Below are positions 57,183 through 64,000 of a DNA stretch of 64,000 nucleotides, piece after piece. Position 1 is the first letter of the stretch. The number at the start of each line of letters is the position of its first letter. The notes under the pieces were generated by a model. The model saw only the letters and a list, made by a program, of their open reading frames with translations. It searched no databases and was not told where the DNA came from. The DNA comes from Amycolatopsis balhimycina FH 1894 (GTDB lineage Bacteria; Actinomycetota; Actinomycetes; Mycobacteriales; Pseudonocardiaceae). Position numbers and translations under genes: made by a program. The stretch lies in assembly GCF_000384295.1 (NCBI RefSeq), contig NZ_KB913037.1:8941508-9005507 (forward strand). The letters run 5' to 3'.

Positions 57183-58508
57183 GTGCCGCCCGCCACCGGC
57201 CGTGCCACCGCCCGGTCCTGGCTGATCTGGCTCGCCGCCGTCACCGTCTACCTCTTCGCGGTCTTCCACCGCACCTCCTTCGGCGTCGCCGGGCTGCAGG
57301 CGGCCGAGCGCTTCGGCGTCGGCGCGGCCGCGCTCGGCACCTTCACCGTGCTGCAGGTCGGCGTCTACGCCGCGATGCAGATCCCGACCGGCGTCCTCGT
57401 CGACCGCTACGGTCCCCGCCGCGTGCTCACCGTCGCGGTGCTGGTGCTCGGCGTCGGCCAGATCCTGCTCGGCGTCGCCCACTCCTACGGCCTCGCCCTG
57501 TTCGCCCGCGGGGTACTCGGCCTCGGCGACGCGCTCACGTTCGTCAGCGTGCTGCGCTTGGTCGCGGCCCACTTCCCGGGCGGCCAGTACGCGCTGCTGA
57601 TGTCGTTCACCTCGGCCATCGGCTACATCGGCAACCTCGCCGCGACCGTCCCGCTGGCGCTGCTGCTCGACGACGCCGGCTGGACGCCCACCTTCCTGGC
57701 CGTCGGCGCCGTCACGGTCCTCTACACCCTGGTCGTGACGCTCTGGGTCCGCGACGTCCCGGCGGGCGTCCCGCAGCCGGTCCGCGAAGCCGTCCCGCCG
57801 CGCGAGCTCGCGCACCAGGTCGCCGAGGCGTGGCGGACGCCGGGGACGCGCCTGGGCTTCTGGGTGCACTTCAGCACGATGTTCGCACCCGGCGCGCTGA
57901 CACTGCTGTGGGGCGTGCCGTGGCTGGTCCAGGGGCAGGGCCAGTCGACGGCCACCGCCAGCGCGCTGCTCACCGTGTTCGTCTTCGGGTCGATGGCGGG
58001 CGGGCCGCTGCTGGGCGGCTTGATCGGACGGCGCCCGTCGCTGCGGATGCCGCTGGTCGGCGGGTACGTCGGCGGCGCCGCGCTGGTCTGGGCGGTGCTG
58101 CTGGGCTGGCCGGGCCAGGTGCCGGTGGCGGTGCTGGTGCCCGCGTTCGCCTTCCTGGCCCTCGGCGGCCCGGTCTCGATGATCGGCTTCGCCCTGGCCC
58201 GCGACTACAACCCGCTCAAGCGCGTGGGCACGGCGACCGGCGTGGTCAACGTCGGCGGGTTCGTGGCGACGACGATCGCCGCGCTCGCCGTCGGCGTGCT
58301 GCTGCAGGCGACCGGCGGGAACTTCCGGCTCGCGCTGCTGGCGATCGTGGTGGTGCTGGCGTTCGGCACGTCCCGGATGCTCGTGTGGTGGCGCCGGGCC
58401 CGCGCCCACCTCTTCCAGGCGGAAGCCCGCGGCGAGGAACTCCCGGTGCGGATCACCCGCCGCCGCTGGGACGCCGCCCTGCCCGAGGCACCGGTCGCCG
58501 CCGCCTGA
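57183..58508 (+). CDS. MFS transporter
   Basis: A 441-aa major facilitator protein with twelve helices. The A motif is in PTGVLVDRYGPRRVLTVAVLVLG, the start is WLIWLAAVTVYLFAVFHRTSFGVAGL, and the second half contains LGGLIGRRPSLRMPLVGGYVGGAA. It resembles the nitrate/nitrite and organic-anion porter branch loosely; the substrate is unknown. GGAGG lies 6 nt before the GTG. It stands alone between a repeat array and the truB promoter. It ends at a CACGTG palindrome. Confidence 0.9.
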   Translation: MPPATGRATARSWLIWLAAVTVYLFAVFHRTSFGVAGLQAAERFGVGAAALGTFTVLQVGVYAAMQIPTGVLVDRYGPRRVLTVAVLVLGVGQILLGVAHSYGLALFARGVLGLGDALTFVSVLRLVAAHFPGGQYALLMSFTSAIGYIGNLAATVPLALLLDDAGWTPTFLAVGAVTVLYTLVVTLWVRDVPAGVPQPVREAVPPRELAHQVAEAWRTPGTRLGFWVHFSTMFAPGALTLLWGVPWLVQGQGQSTATASALLTVFVFGSMAGGPLLGGLIGRRPSLRMPLVGGYVGGAALVWAVLLGWPGQVPVAVLVPAFAFLALGGPVSMIGFALARDYNPLKRVGTATGVVNVGGFVATTIAALAVGVLLQATGGNFRLALLAIVVVLAFGTSRMLVWWRRARAHLFQAEARGEELPVRITRRRWDAALPEAPVAAA

Positions 58509-58514
58509 AAGCGC

Positions 58515-58532
58515 CACTTTCACGTGAAAGTG
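58515..58532. repeat. Palindrome CACTTTCACGTGAAAGTG (second copy)
   Basis: The 18-nt core is identical to that at 23917-23934; here the flanks do not extend the palindrome. It lies 6 nt after the MFS stop and about 30 nt before the truB minus-10 element. Confidence 0.75.
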
Positions 58533-58562
58533 ACCATCATCCGGAGCACGACCGGCGGCCGC

Positions 58563-58568
58563 TAGGGT
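58563..58568 (+). promoter_or_regulatory. TAGGGT minus-10 hexamer of truB
   Basis: TAGGGT is followed by exactly 7 nt and the GTG at 58576, with no Shine-Dalgarno. Transcription should begin at the start codon. Confidence 0.6.
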
Positions 58569-58575
58569 TTCCCGC

Positions 58576-59481
58576 GTGTCGAGCCCGAAACCGCCCCGCC
58601 GCCCCGCCCCGCCGCCCGGCCTGCTCATCGTCGACAAGCCCGCCGGCATGACGTCGCACGACGTCGTCGCCCGCGCCCGCCGCATCATGGGCACCCGCAA
58701 GGTCGGGCACGCCGGCACGCTCGACCCGATGGCGACCGGCGTGCTGGTGCTCGGCATCGAGCGCGCCACCAAGCTGCTCGGCCACCTGGCGCTGGACCGC
58801 AAGACCTACCTGGCCACCCTGAGCCTGGGCAGCAGCACCACGACCGACGACGCCGAGGGCGAAGTCCTGACCCGAGCCGAGACCGCGAACGTCGAAGACG
58901 AAGACATCGCGAGCGGCGTGCGGAAGCTGACCGGCGACATCCAGCAGGTGCCGAGCGCGGTCAGCGCCGTCAAGATCGACGGCAAGCGCGCCTACGCCCG
59001 GGTCCGCGCCGGCGAGGACGTCGTGATCCCGCCCCGCCCGGTCACCGTCTACCGCTTCGACGTCCTGGCCGTCCGCCACGAGGACGACCACGTCGAGGTC
59101 GACGCGGTCGTCGAGTGCTCGTCCGGCACCTACGTCCGCGCGCTGGCCCGCGACCTCGGCGTCGACCTCGGCGTCGGCGGTCACCTGAAGGCCCTCCGGC
59201 GCACCACCGTCGGGCCCTTCACCCTCGCCAAGGCGAGGACCCTCGACCAGCTCGAAGAACAGCCCGAACTGAGCCTCGACCTCGACGCCGCCGTCACCGC
59301 CGCCTTCCCGCGGCGCGACCTCGACGCCGCGACGGCGAAAGCGGTCCGTCACGGCCAGCGCATCCCGGCGGTCGGCGTCGAAGGCACCTACGGGCTCTTC
59401 GGGCCCGACGGCCGGGTGCTTGCCCTGGCCGCCGACGAAGAAGGCGTGTCCCGCGCAGTGGTCGTTTTGCTGCCCGCCTAG
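58576..59481 (+). CDS. truB: tRNA pseudouridine(55) synthase TruB
   Basis: A 301-aa TruB. The catalytic Asp lies in VGHAGTLDPMATGVLVLGI, with KTYLATLSLGSSTTTDDAEG, QVPSAVSAVKIDGKRAYARVRAGE and VECSSGTYVRALARDLG as further TruB blocks. It makes pseudouridine 55 in the T loop of tRNAs. The start is fixed by the leaderless promoter just upstream. ribF follows after 27 nt and has its own candidate TAGGGT. Confidence 0.96.
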   Translation: MSSPKPPRRPAPPPGLLIVDKPAGMTSHDVVARARRIMGTRKVGHAGTLDPMATGVLVLGIERATKLLGHLALDRKTYLATLSLGSSTTTDDAEGEVLTRAETANVEDEDIASGVRKLTGDIQQVPSAVSAVKIDGKRAYARVRAGEDVVIPPRPVTVYRFDVLAVRHEDDHVEVDAVVECSSGTYVRALARDLGVDLGVGGHLKALRRTTVGPFTLAKARTLDQLEEQPELSLDLDAAVTAAFPRRDLDAATAKAVRHGQRIPAVGVEGTYGLFGPDGRVLALAADEEGVSRAVVVLLPA

Positions 59482-59508
59482 GGTGGTCTCGAGAGACGGG
59501 AGTGTGGC

Positions 59509-60498
59509 GTGCTGCGGTGGCGTGGGCTGGGGGACCTTCCCGGCAGCTGGGGCCGGTGCGTGGTCACCATCGGCGTGTTCGACGGGGTGCACCGGGGGCA
59601 CCAGGAGCTGATCAGCCGGACCGTGGCCGCGGCGGCCGAGCGGGGGCTGCCGAGCGTCATGCTGACCTTCGACCCGCACCCGTCGGAGGTGCTGCGCCCG
59701 GGCAGCCACCCGGCGCAGCTGACGACGTTGCGGCGCAAGGCCGAGATCGTCGAAGGCCTCGGCATCGACGTCTTCTGCGTGCTGCCGTTCACCCTGGAGC
59801 TGTCCCGGCTGCTGCCGGAGGAGTTCGTGCACGAGGTCCTGGTCGACCGGCTGCACGCGGCCGCGGTGATCGTCGGCGACAACTTCACCTTCGGGGCCAA
59901 AGCCGCCGGCGACGTCGAGCTGCTGCGCACCCTGGGCCGCCGCTTCGGCTTCGCCGCGTACGGCGCCGAACTGCAGGGCAAGGAACTGTCCGAAGAGGAC
60001 CAATCGGCGATCACGTTCTCGAGCACGTACGTCCGGTCGTGCATCGACGCCGGTGACGTCGTGGCCGCCGCCGAGGCGCTGGGCCGCCCGCATCGGCTGG
60101 AGGGCATCGTCGTCCGCGGCGTCGGCCGCGGCCACGACCTGGGCTACCCGACGGCGAACCTGTCGACGCCGCGCTTCGCCGCCGTCCCGGCCGACGGCGT
60201 GTACAGCGCGTGGTTCACCCGCTCGGCTGACCCCGGACGCCGGCTGCGCGCCGCGGTCTCGGTCGGCACGAACCCGACGTTCTCCGGGCGCGAGCGGACC
60301 GTCGAGGCGTTCGTCCTCGACGTCGACGAGGACTTCTACGGCCAGCACGTGGCGATCGACTTCGTGACCCGGCTGCGCGACCAGGTGCGGTTCGCCGATT
60401 CGGCCGGGCTGGTCGCCCAGATCGACGAGGACGTCGTGGCGACGCGCAAGGCCCTCCCCGAAGGGGGCGAAGAGGGGATTTCGCGTTCACGCACGTGA
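59509..60498 (+). CDS. ribF: Bifunctional riboflavin kinase/FAD synthetase
   Basis: A 329-aa RibF. The N-terminal FAD synthetase (residues about 15-175) has TIGVFDGVHRGHQELI, TFDPHPSEVL and ITFSSTYVRSCI. The C-terminal riboflavin kinase has RGVGRGHDLGYPTANL and GTNPTFSGRERTVEAFVLDVDEDFYG. It makes FMN and FAD in the cytoplasm. A TAGGGT hexamer at 59479-59484 and a GGGAG ribosome-binding site give it its own possible promoter inside the truB stop region. Confidence 0.97.
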   Translation: MLRWRGLGDLPGSWGRCVVTIGVFDGVHRGHQELISRTVAAAAERGLPSVMLTFDPHPSEVLRPGSHPAQLTTLRRKAEIVEGLGIDVFCVLPFTLELSRLLPEEFVHEVLVDRLHAAAVIVGDNFTFGAKAAGDVELLRTLGRRFGFAAYGAELQGKELSEEDQSAITFSSTYVRSCIDAGDVVAAAEALGRPHRLEGIVVRGVGRGHDLGYPTANLSTPRFAAVPADGVYSAWFTRSADPGRRLRAAVSVGTNPTFSGRERTVEAFVLDVDEDFYGQHVAIDFVTRLRDQVRFADSAGLVAQIDEDVVATRKALPEGGEEGISRSRT

Positions 60499-60554
60499 CA
60501 GCGGTGGCAAGATGCGCACGGACGGTGTGCGAGCGGTTAGGGGAGCGGGAACTG

Positions 60555-61028
60555 GTGGAGGACCACAAGATCGTCCAGCGCAACATCGCGTTGCAGCGCG
60601 AGTGGTACGGAGAGCCGCTCGGCGACCGGGTGCGCCGGCTCGTCGTCGCGTTCGACGTTTCGCAGGCGTTCCTGGCCGAGGTTCTCGGGATCAGCGCCCC
60701 CATGCTCAGCCAGGTGATGAGCGGGCGGCGGGCGAAGATCGGCAACCCGGTCGTGCTGGCCAGGATGATCATGCTCGAGCGCAAGATCCTCGTGCCCGAG
60801 GTGGCCGCCGGCAACCGCGAGGCGATGCTGGCCGCGATGGAGGACGTCCGCGACTCCCGGCCCACCGTCGGCCGCGACAACATCCCGGTGGTCAACGAGT
60901 ACCAGAAGGTGCTGGCCTACCTGCGCGACGTGGCCGAGGACGAGGACCTGGGCGAGGCCGCCAAGCGGCTCGACGAGGACTTCCCGGCCATCGCCGACCT
61001 GCTCCGCCGGGCAGGCAACGGTTCCTGA
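60555..61028 (+). CDS. XRE-type helix-turn-helix DNA-binding protein
   Basis: A 157-aa regulator with N-terminal EDHKIVQRNIALQREWYGEPLGDRVRRLVVAFDVSQAFLAEVLGISAPMLSQVMSGRRAKIGNP, which contains the HTH, and a helical C-terminus. It is a conserved actinobacterial protein of unknown target. The start at 60555 is preferred because GGGAGCGGGA precedes it; a form initiated at 60495 would overlap ribF and add 20 residues. It is coupled to the next gene by a TGATG overlap. Confidence 0.85.
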   Translation: MEDHKIVQRNIALQREWYGEPLGDRVRRLVVAFDVSQAFLAEVLGISAPMLSQVMSGRRAKIGNPVVLARMIMLERKILVPEVAAGNREAMLAAMEDVRDSRPTVGRDNIPVVNEYQKVLAYLRDVAEDEDLGEAAKRLDEDFPAIADLLRRAGNGS

Positions 61029-61555
61029 TGCCGGTTCTGTTCAGCGCGCTGCTCCCGCCGGACGACGTCGTGGAAGCAATCACAGCGGCGCTCGCCGAAG
61101 CCCTCCCCGAAGCCCTCGGCGAACCCGGTGACGGCCGCCGCTGGGAGCCGCCGGAGCGCTGGCACATCACCCTCGCCTACTACGGGCAGGACGACCTGGA
61201 GAAACGCGGCGCCTGGCTGGCGGAGCGGCTGGCCGGGCGGGCCGCCGTCGACGTCCGGCTGGAAAAGGCCGCGACGTTCCCCGGAGTGCTGTGGTTGACT
61301 GTCGCCGGAACGGAACTGACGCCGCTCGCGCACGCCGCGGGTGCCGACGCCGAAGCGAGGCCGTACACGGCCCACCTGACGCTCGCGCGGTTCCCCCGGG
61401 AAGAACCGGGCCTCGGCGCGCGTTGGACAGAACGTCTCTCGAGCTTCGCGAGCCGGAGCTGGCAGGCCACCGAGGTGGCGCTGATGGCCAGCGAGCGCGA
61501 GCCGGGCGGAACCCGCTACCGGGTGGCCCGCTCGTTCGAGTTGGACCGCGCCTGA
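61028..61555 (+). CDS. thpR: RNA 2',3'-cyclic phosphodiesterase
   Basis: A 175-aa 2H phosphoesterase. The two HxTx motifs are WHITLAYYG and AHLTLARF, separated by the usual spacing. It opens 2',3'-cyclic phosphate ends of RNA in vitro; the physiological role is uncertain. The ATG overlaps the preceding stop. It precedes rpsO by 147 nt, which contain the rpsO promoter (TAACCT near 61592-61597 is a candidate). Confidence 0.9.
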   Translation: MPVLFSALLPPDDVVEAITAALAEALPEALGEPGDGRRWEPPERWHITLAYYGQDDLEKRGAWLAERLAGRAAVDVRLEKAATFPGVLWLTVAGTELTPLAHAAGADAEARPYTAHLTLARFPREEPGLGARWTERLSSFASRSWQATEVALMASEREPGGTRYRVARSFELDRA

Positions 61556-61702
61556 AGGCACACGTGCCTGAAGACCCTGTTCAGCGGGCTGGTAACCTCA
61601 ATGATCGGGTCCGGCTGCAGTCCGTGGCGGCCGTGACCGTCTTCCCGGCGTTCATCCACGTCCGGGGCCGCACGGCACTGATTATTTCGAGGAGCAACAC
61701 AA

Positions 61703-61972
61703 GTGGCGCTGTCCACCGAAGAGAAGAAGTCGATCCTTGCCGAGTACGGCGTGCACGACTCGGACACCGGATCCCCCGAGGCCCAGGTCGCGCTGCTGAC
61801 CAAGCGCATCGTCGGCCTCACGGAGCACCTCAAGGAACACAAGCACGACCACCACTCGCGTCGCGGGCTCCTGCTGCTGGTCGGCCGTCGCCGCCGGCTG
61901 CTGAACTACGTGATGAAGGTGGACATCGAGCGTTACCGTGCGCTGATCCAGCGCCTCGGCCTGCGCCGATAG
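61703..61972 (+). CDS. rpsO: 30S ribosomal protein S15
   Basis: An 89-aa S15 with the full family sequence ([50 protein letters not shown]). It binds 16S rRNA in the platform. The leader of about 100 nt may hold an S15-binding autoregulatory structure as in other bacteria. pnp follows after a hairpin and a 233-nt gap. Confidence 0.97.
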   Translation: MALSTEEKKSILAEYGVHDSDTGSPEAQVALLTKRIVGLTEHLKEHKHDHHSRRGLLLLVGRRRRLLNYVMKVDIERYRALIQRLGLRR

Positions 61973-61979
61973 CTTGAAC

Positions 61980-62019
61980 CCGAGGGGGAGTGGCCGTCAC
62001 CCAGGTCGCTCCCCCTCGG
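61980..62019 (+). terminator. rpsO-pnp intergenic hairpin
   Basis: CCGAGGGGGAG (61980-61990) pairs with CTCCCCCTCGG (62009-62019) around an 18-nt loop. There is no T tract. It is likely a partial terminator or RNA-processing hairpin in the rpsO-pnp transcript. Confidence 0.6.
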
Positions 62020-62205
62020 TGCACTACGCAGAACGGCGCGAGCGCGCACGAGGGTCCGTCCGCCGGTCCTCGGTAGTGGTTCCCGGGAAGAGTCCCGGGG
62101 GCTTCGATCGAAGACCGGCCTCACTCCTCGAGCGTCCTCAGGCGAAATGGGTCCCAGGGTGGGAGACTCGCGCCGTATAGAAGGAACCAAAGAGGAGAAG
62201 CATCT

Positions 62206-64000
62206 ATGACCGACTCCACCGGAGTCACCGTGCACGAGACCGAAGCCGTGATCGACAACGGCCGGTTCGGCACCCGCACCGTCCGCTTCGAGACGGGTCG
62301 CCTCGCCAAGCAGGCCGCCGGCGCCGTCGTCGCGTACCTCGACGAAGAGACCATGCTGCTCTCGGCGACGACCGCGTCGAAGCACCCGAAGGACCACTTC
62401 GACTTCTTCCCCCTGACGGTGGACGTCGAGGAGCGCATGTACGCGGCCGGCCGCATCCCCGGCGCGTTCTTCCGCCGCGAGGGCCGCCCGTCGACCGACG
62501 CGATCCTGACCTGCCGCCTGATCGACCGGCCGCTGCGCCCGTCGTTCACCGACGGTCTCCGCAACGAGATCCAGGTCGTCATCACCGTCCAGAGCCTCAA
62601 CCCGGACGACCCGTACGACGTGCTGGCCATCAACGCCGCGTCGGCGTCGACCCAGATCGCCGGCCTGCCGTTCTCCGGCCCGGTCGGCGGCGTGCGCGTC
62701 GCGCTGGTCGAGGACCAGTGGGTCGCGTTCCCGACCTGGTCGCAGCTCGCGAAGGCCACCTTCAACATGGTCGTCGCGGGTCGCATCGTCGGTGACGACG
62801 TCGCCATCATGATGGTCGAGGCCGAGGGCACCGAGAACACGCTCGACCTGATCGCCGCCGGCGGCAAGGCGCCGGACGAGGTCTCGGTCGCGCAGGGCCT
62901 CGAGGCGTCCAAGCCGTTCATCAAGGTGCTGTGCGAGGCCCAGCAGCAGCTGGCCGACGTGTCCGCCAAGCCGACCGGCGACTTCCCGGTCTTCCTGGCC
63001 TACGAGCAGGACGCCTTCGAGGCCGTCGCCGCGATCGCGACCGACGACCTGGCGAACGCGCTCCAGATCGTCGGCAAGCAGGATCGCGACGCCGCGACCG
63101 ACCAGGTCAAGGCCGCCGTCCTGGAGAAGGTCGGCATCGGCGAGGGCGAAGCCTTCCAGGGCCGCGAGAAGGAGATCGGCGCCGCGTTCAAGGCGCTGTC
63201 CAAGAAGATCATGCGCAAGCGCGTTCTCACGGACAAGATCCGCATGGACGGCCGTGGCCTCACCGACATCCGGTCGCTCGCGGCCGAGGTCGCCGTGATC
63301 CCGCGGGCGCACGGTTCGGCGCTGTTCGAGCGCGGCGAAACCCAGATCCTGGGCGTCACCACGCTGAACATGCTTCGCCTGGAGCAGCAGATCGACTCGC
63401 TGTCCCCGGAGACGCACAAGCGCTACATGCACCACTACAACTTCCCGCCGTTCTCCACCGGCGAGACCGGCCGCGTCGGTTCGCCGAAGCGCCGCGAAAT
63501 CGGCCACGGCATGCTCGCCGAGCGCGCCCTGGTGCCGGTGCTGCCGAAGCGGGACGAGTTCCCGTACGCGATCCGCCAGGTCTCCGAGGCGCTGGGCTCC
63601 AACGGCTCGACGTCGATGGGCTCGGTCTGCGCGTCCACGATGGCGCTGTACAACGCCGGCGTGCCGCTGAAGGCGCCGGTCGCGGGTATCGCGATGGGCC
63701 TCATCTCCGACGAGGTCGACGGTGAGACCCGCTACGTCGCGCTGACCGACATCCTCGGTGCCGAAGACGCCATGGGCGACATGGACTTCAAGGTCGCCGG
63801 CACCAAGGACATCATCACCGCGCTGCAGCTGGACACGAAGCTCGACGGCATCCCCTCCGAGGTGCTCGCCGCCGCGCTGAAGCAGGCGAAGGACGCTCGT
63901 CACACCATCCTGGAGGTCATCGCCGAGGCGATCGACAGCCCGGACGAGATGAGCCCGTACTCGCCGCGCGTCACCAGCGTGAAGATCCCGGTGGACAAGA
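62206..64000 (+). CDS. pnp: Polyribonucleotide nucleotidyltransferase (PNPase), 3' partial
   Basis: 598 codons are visible, and the gene continues past the window. The first RNase PH domain ([70 protein letters not shown]) and the start of the second ([39 protein letters not shown]) are intact. The phosphate-binding [17 protein letters not shown] segment is present; KH and S1 domains lie outside. It degrades RNA 3' to 5' and adds tails. AGAGGAGAAG precedes the ATG. The 233-nt leader is typical of autoregulated pnp. Confidence 0.97.
   Translation, partial: MTDSTGVTVHETEAVIDNGRFGTRTVRFETGRLAKQAAGAVVAYLDEETMLLSATTASKHPKDHFDFFPLTVDVEERMYAAGRIPGAFFRREGRPSTDAILTCRLIDRPLRPSFTDGLRNEIQVVITVQSLNPDDPYDVLAINAASASTQIAGLPFSGPVGGVRVALVEDQWVAFPTWSQLAKATFNMVVAGRIVGDDVAIMMVEAEGTENTLDLIAAGGKAPDEVSVAQGLEASKPFIKVLCEAQQQLADVSAKPTGDFPVFLAYEQDAFEAVAAIATDDLANALQIVGKQDRDAATDQVKAAVLEKVGIGEGEAFQGREKEIGAAFKALSKKIMRKRVLTDKIRMDGRGLTDIRSLAAEVAVIPRAHGSALFERGETQILGVTTLNMLRLEQQIDSLSPETHKRYMHHYNFPPFSTGETGRVGSPKRREIGHGMLAERALVPVLPKRDEFPYAIRQVSEALGSNGSTSMGSVCASTMALYNAGVPLKAPVAGIAMGLISDEVDGETRYVALTDILGAEDAMGDMDFKVAGTKDIITALQLDTKLDGIPSEVLAAALKQAKDARHTILEVIAEAIDSPDEMSPYSPRVTSVKIPVDK

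Noticed and set aside
61933..63903. A 656-aa open frame antisense to pnp
   Set aside because: It is the complement of a confidently identified gene, with His/Asp/Val-Gly-rich low-complexity sequence and no start signal.

Overview
The window is high-GC actinobacterial chromosome, most like Pseudonocardiaceae (Amycolatopsis-type). The evidence is the dense use of GTG starts, many ATGA/GTGA gene overlaps, a SigD/ShbA-type sigma factor, WhiB and LCP proteins, a DprE2 reductase of mycolate/arabinan-type cell walls, and many leaderless-type promoters. There is no phage, integrase, transposase, CRISPR array or large secondary-metabolite cluster. All genus-level statements are inferred from sequence character only.

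Layout. (1) 1-8943: seven tightly coupled plus-strand genes: an FtsH/Cdc48-like AAA ATPase (5' end outside the window), a MoxR ATPase, three proteins of unknown fold or TPR-like repeats, a 516-aa unknown protein and a 1038-aa beta-propeller protein with a degenerate von Willebrand A-like C-terminus. This has the architecture of an NTP-dependent MoxR-vWA-beta-propeller/FtsH ternary conflict system and is the most unusual locus here. A radical SAM enzyme translationally coupled to a 69-aa protein converges on it (8950-10199). (2) 10267-20270: a CAU tRNA, an exported TagC-like propeller, a DHFR-family reductase, a divergent LysR/bile-acid-symporter pair, two adjacent sigma factors, a WhiB protein, an ECF sigma with an NTF2 domain, dprE2 carrying a REP-like insertion, and an LCP transferase. 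(3) 20275-26116: a minus-strand acyl-CoA operon (CaiB-type CoA-transferase, crotonase, acetoacetate-decarboxylase-like protein, 3-hydroxyacyl-CoA dehydrogenase, acyl-CoA dehydrogenase) with its LysR regulator. (4) 26321-41600: regulators paired with short targets (TetR/SnoaL, TetR/SRPBCC, TetR/PH-domain), two two-component systems, an S15 peptidase, a GPP34 protein, a PEP-mutase-like lyase and a class V aminotransferase. (5) 41668-64000: the conserved translation and RNA block DUF4439-rimP-nusA-ylxR-infB-DUF503-rbfA ... nrnA-MATE ... truB-ribF-HTH-thpR-rpsO-pnp. It is interrupted by an accessory segment (48671-54404: lipoprotein esterase, Cys-rich exoprotein, methyltransferase/TetR, NfeD/flotillin pair, Trm11-like methyltransferase). 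pnp runs off the end.

Several dispersed palindromic or tandem repeat families sit in the gaps and sometimes inside genes: a roughly 59-bp inverted repeat at two convergent gene ends, three 21-bp-period arrays, two CACTTTCACGTGAAAGTG palindromes, and GC-rich REP-like elements, one of which lies in frame inside dprE2. Many genes carry a TANNNT hexamer 6-8 nt before the start codon and no Shine-Dalgarno. This implies leaderless transcripts and was used to choose starts.
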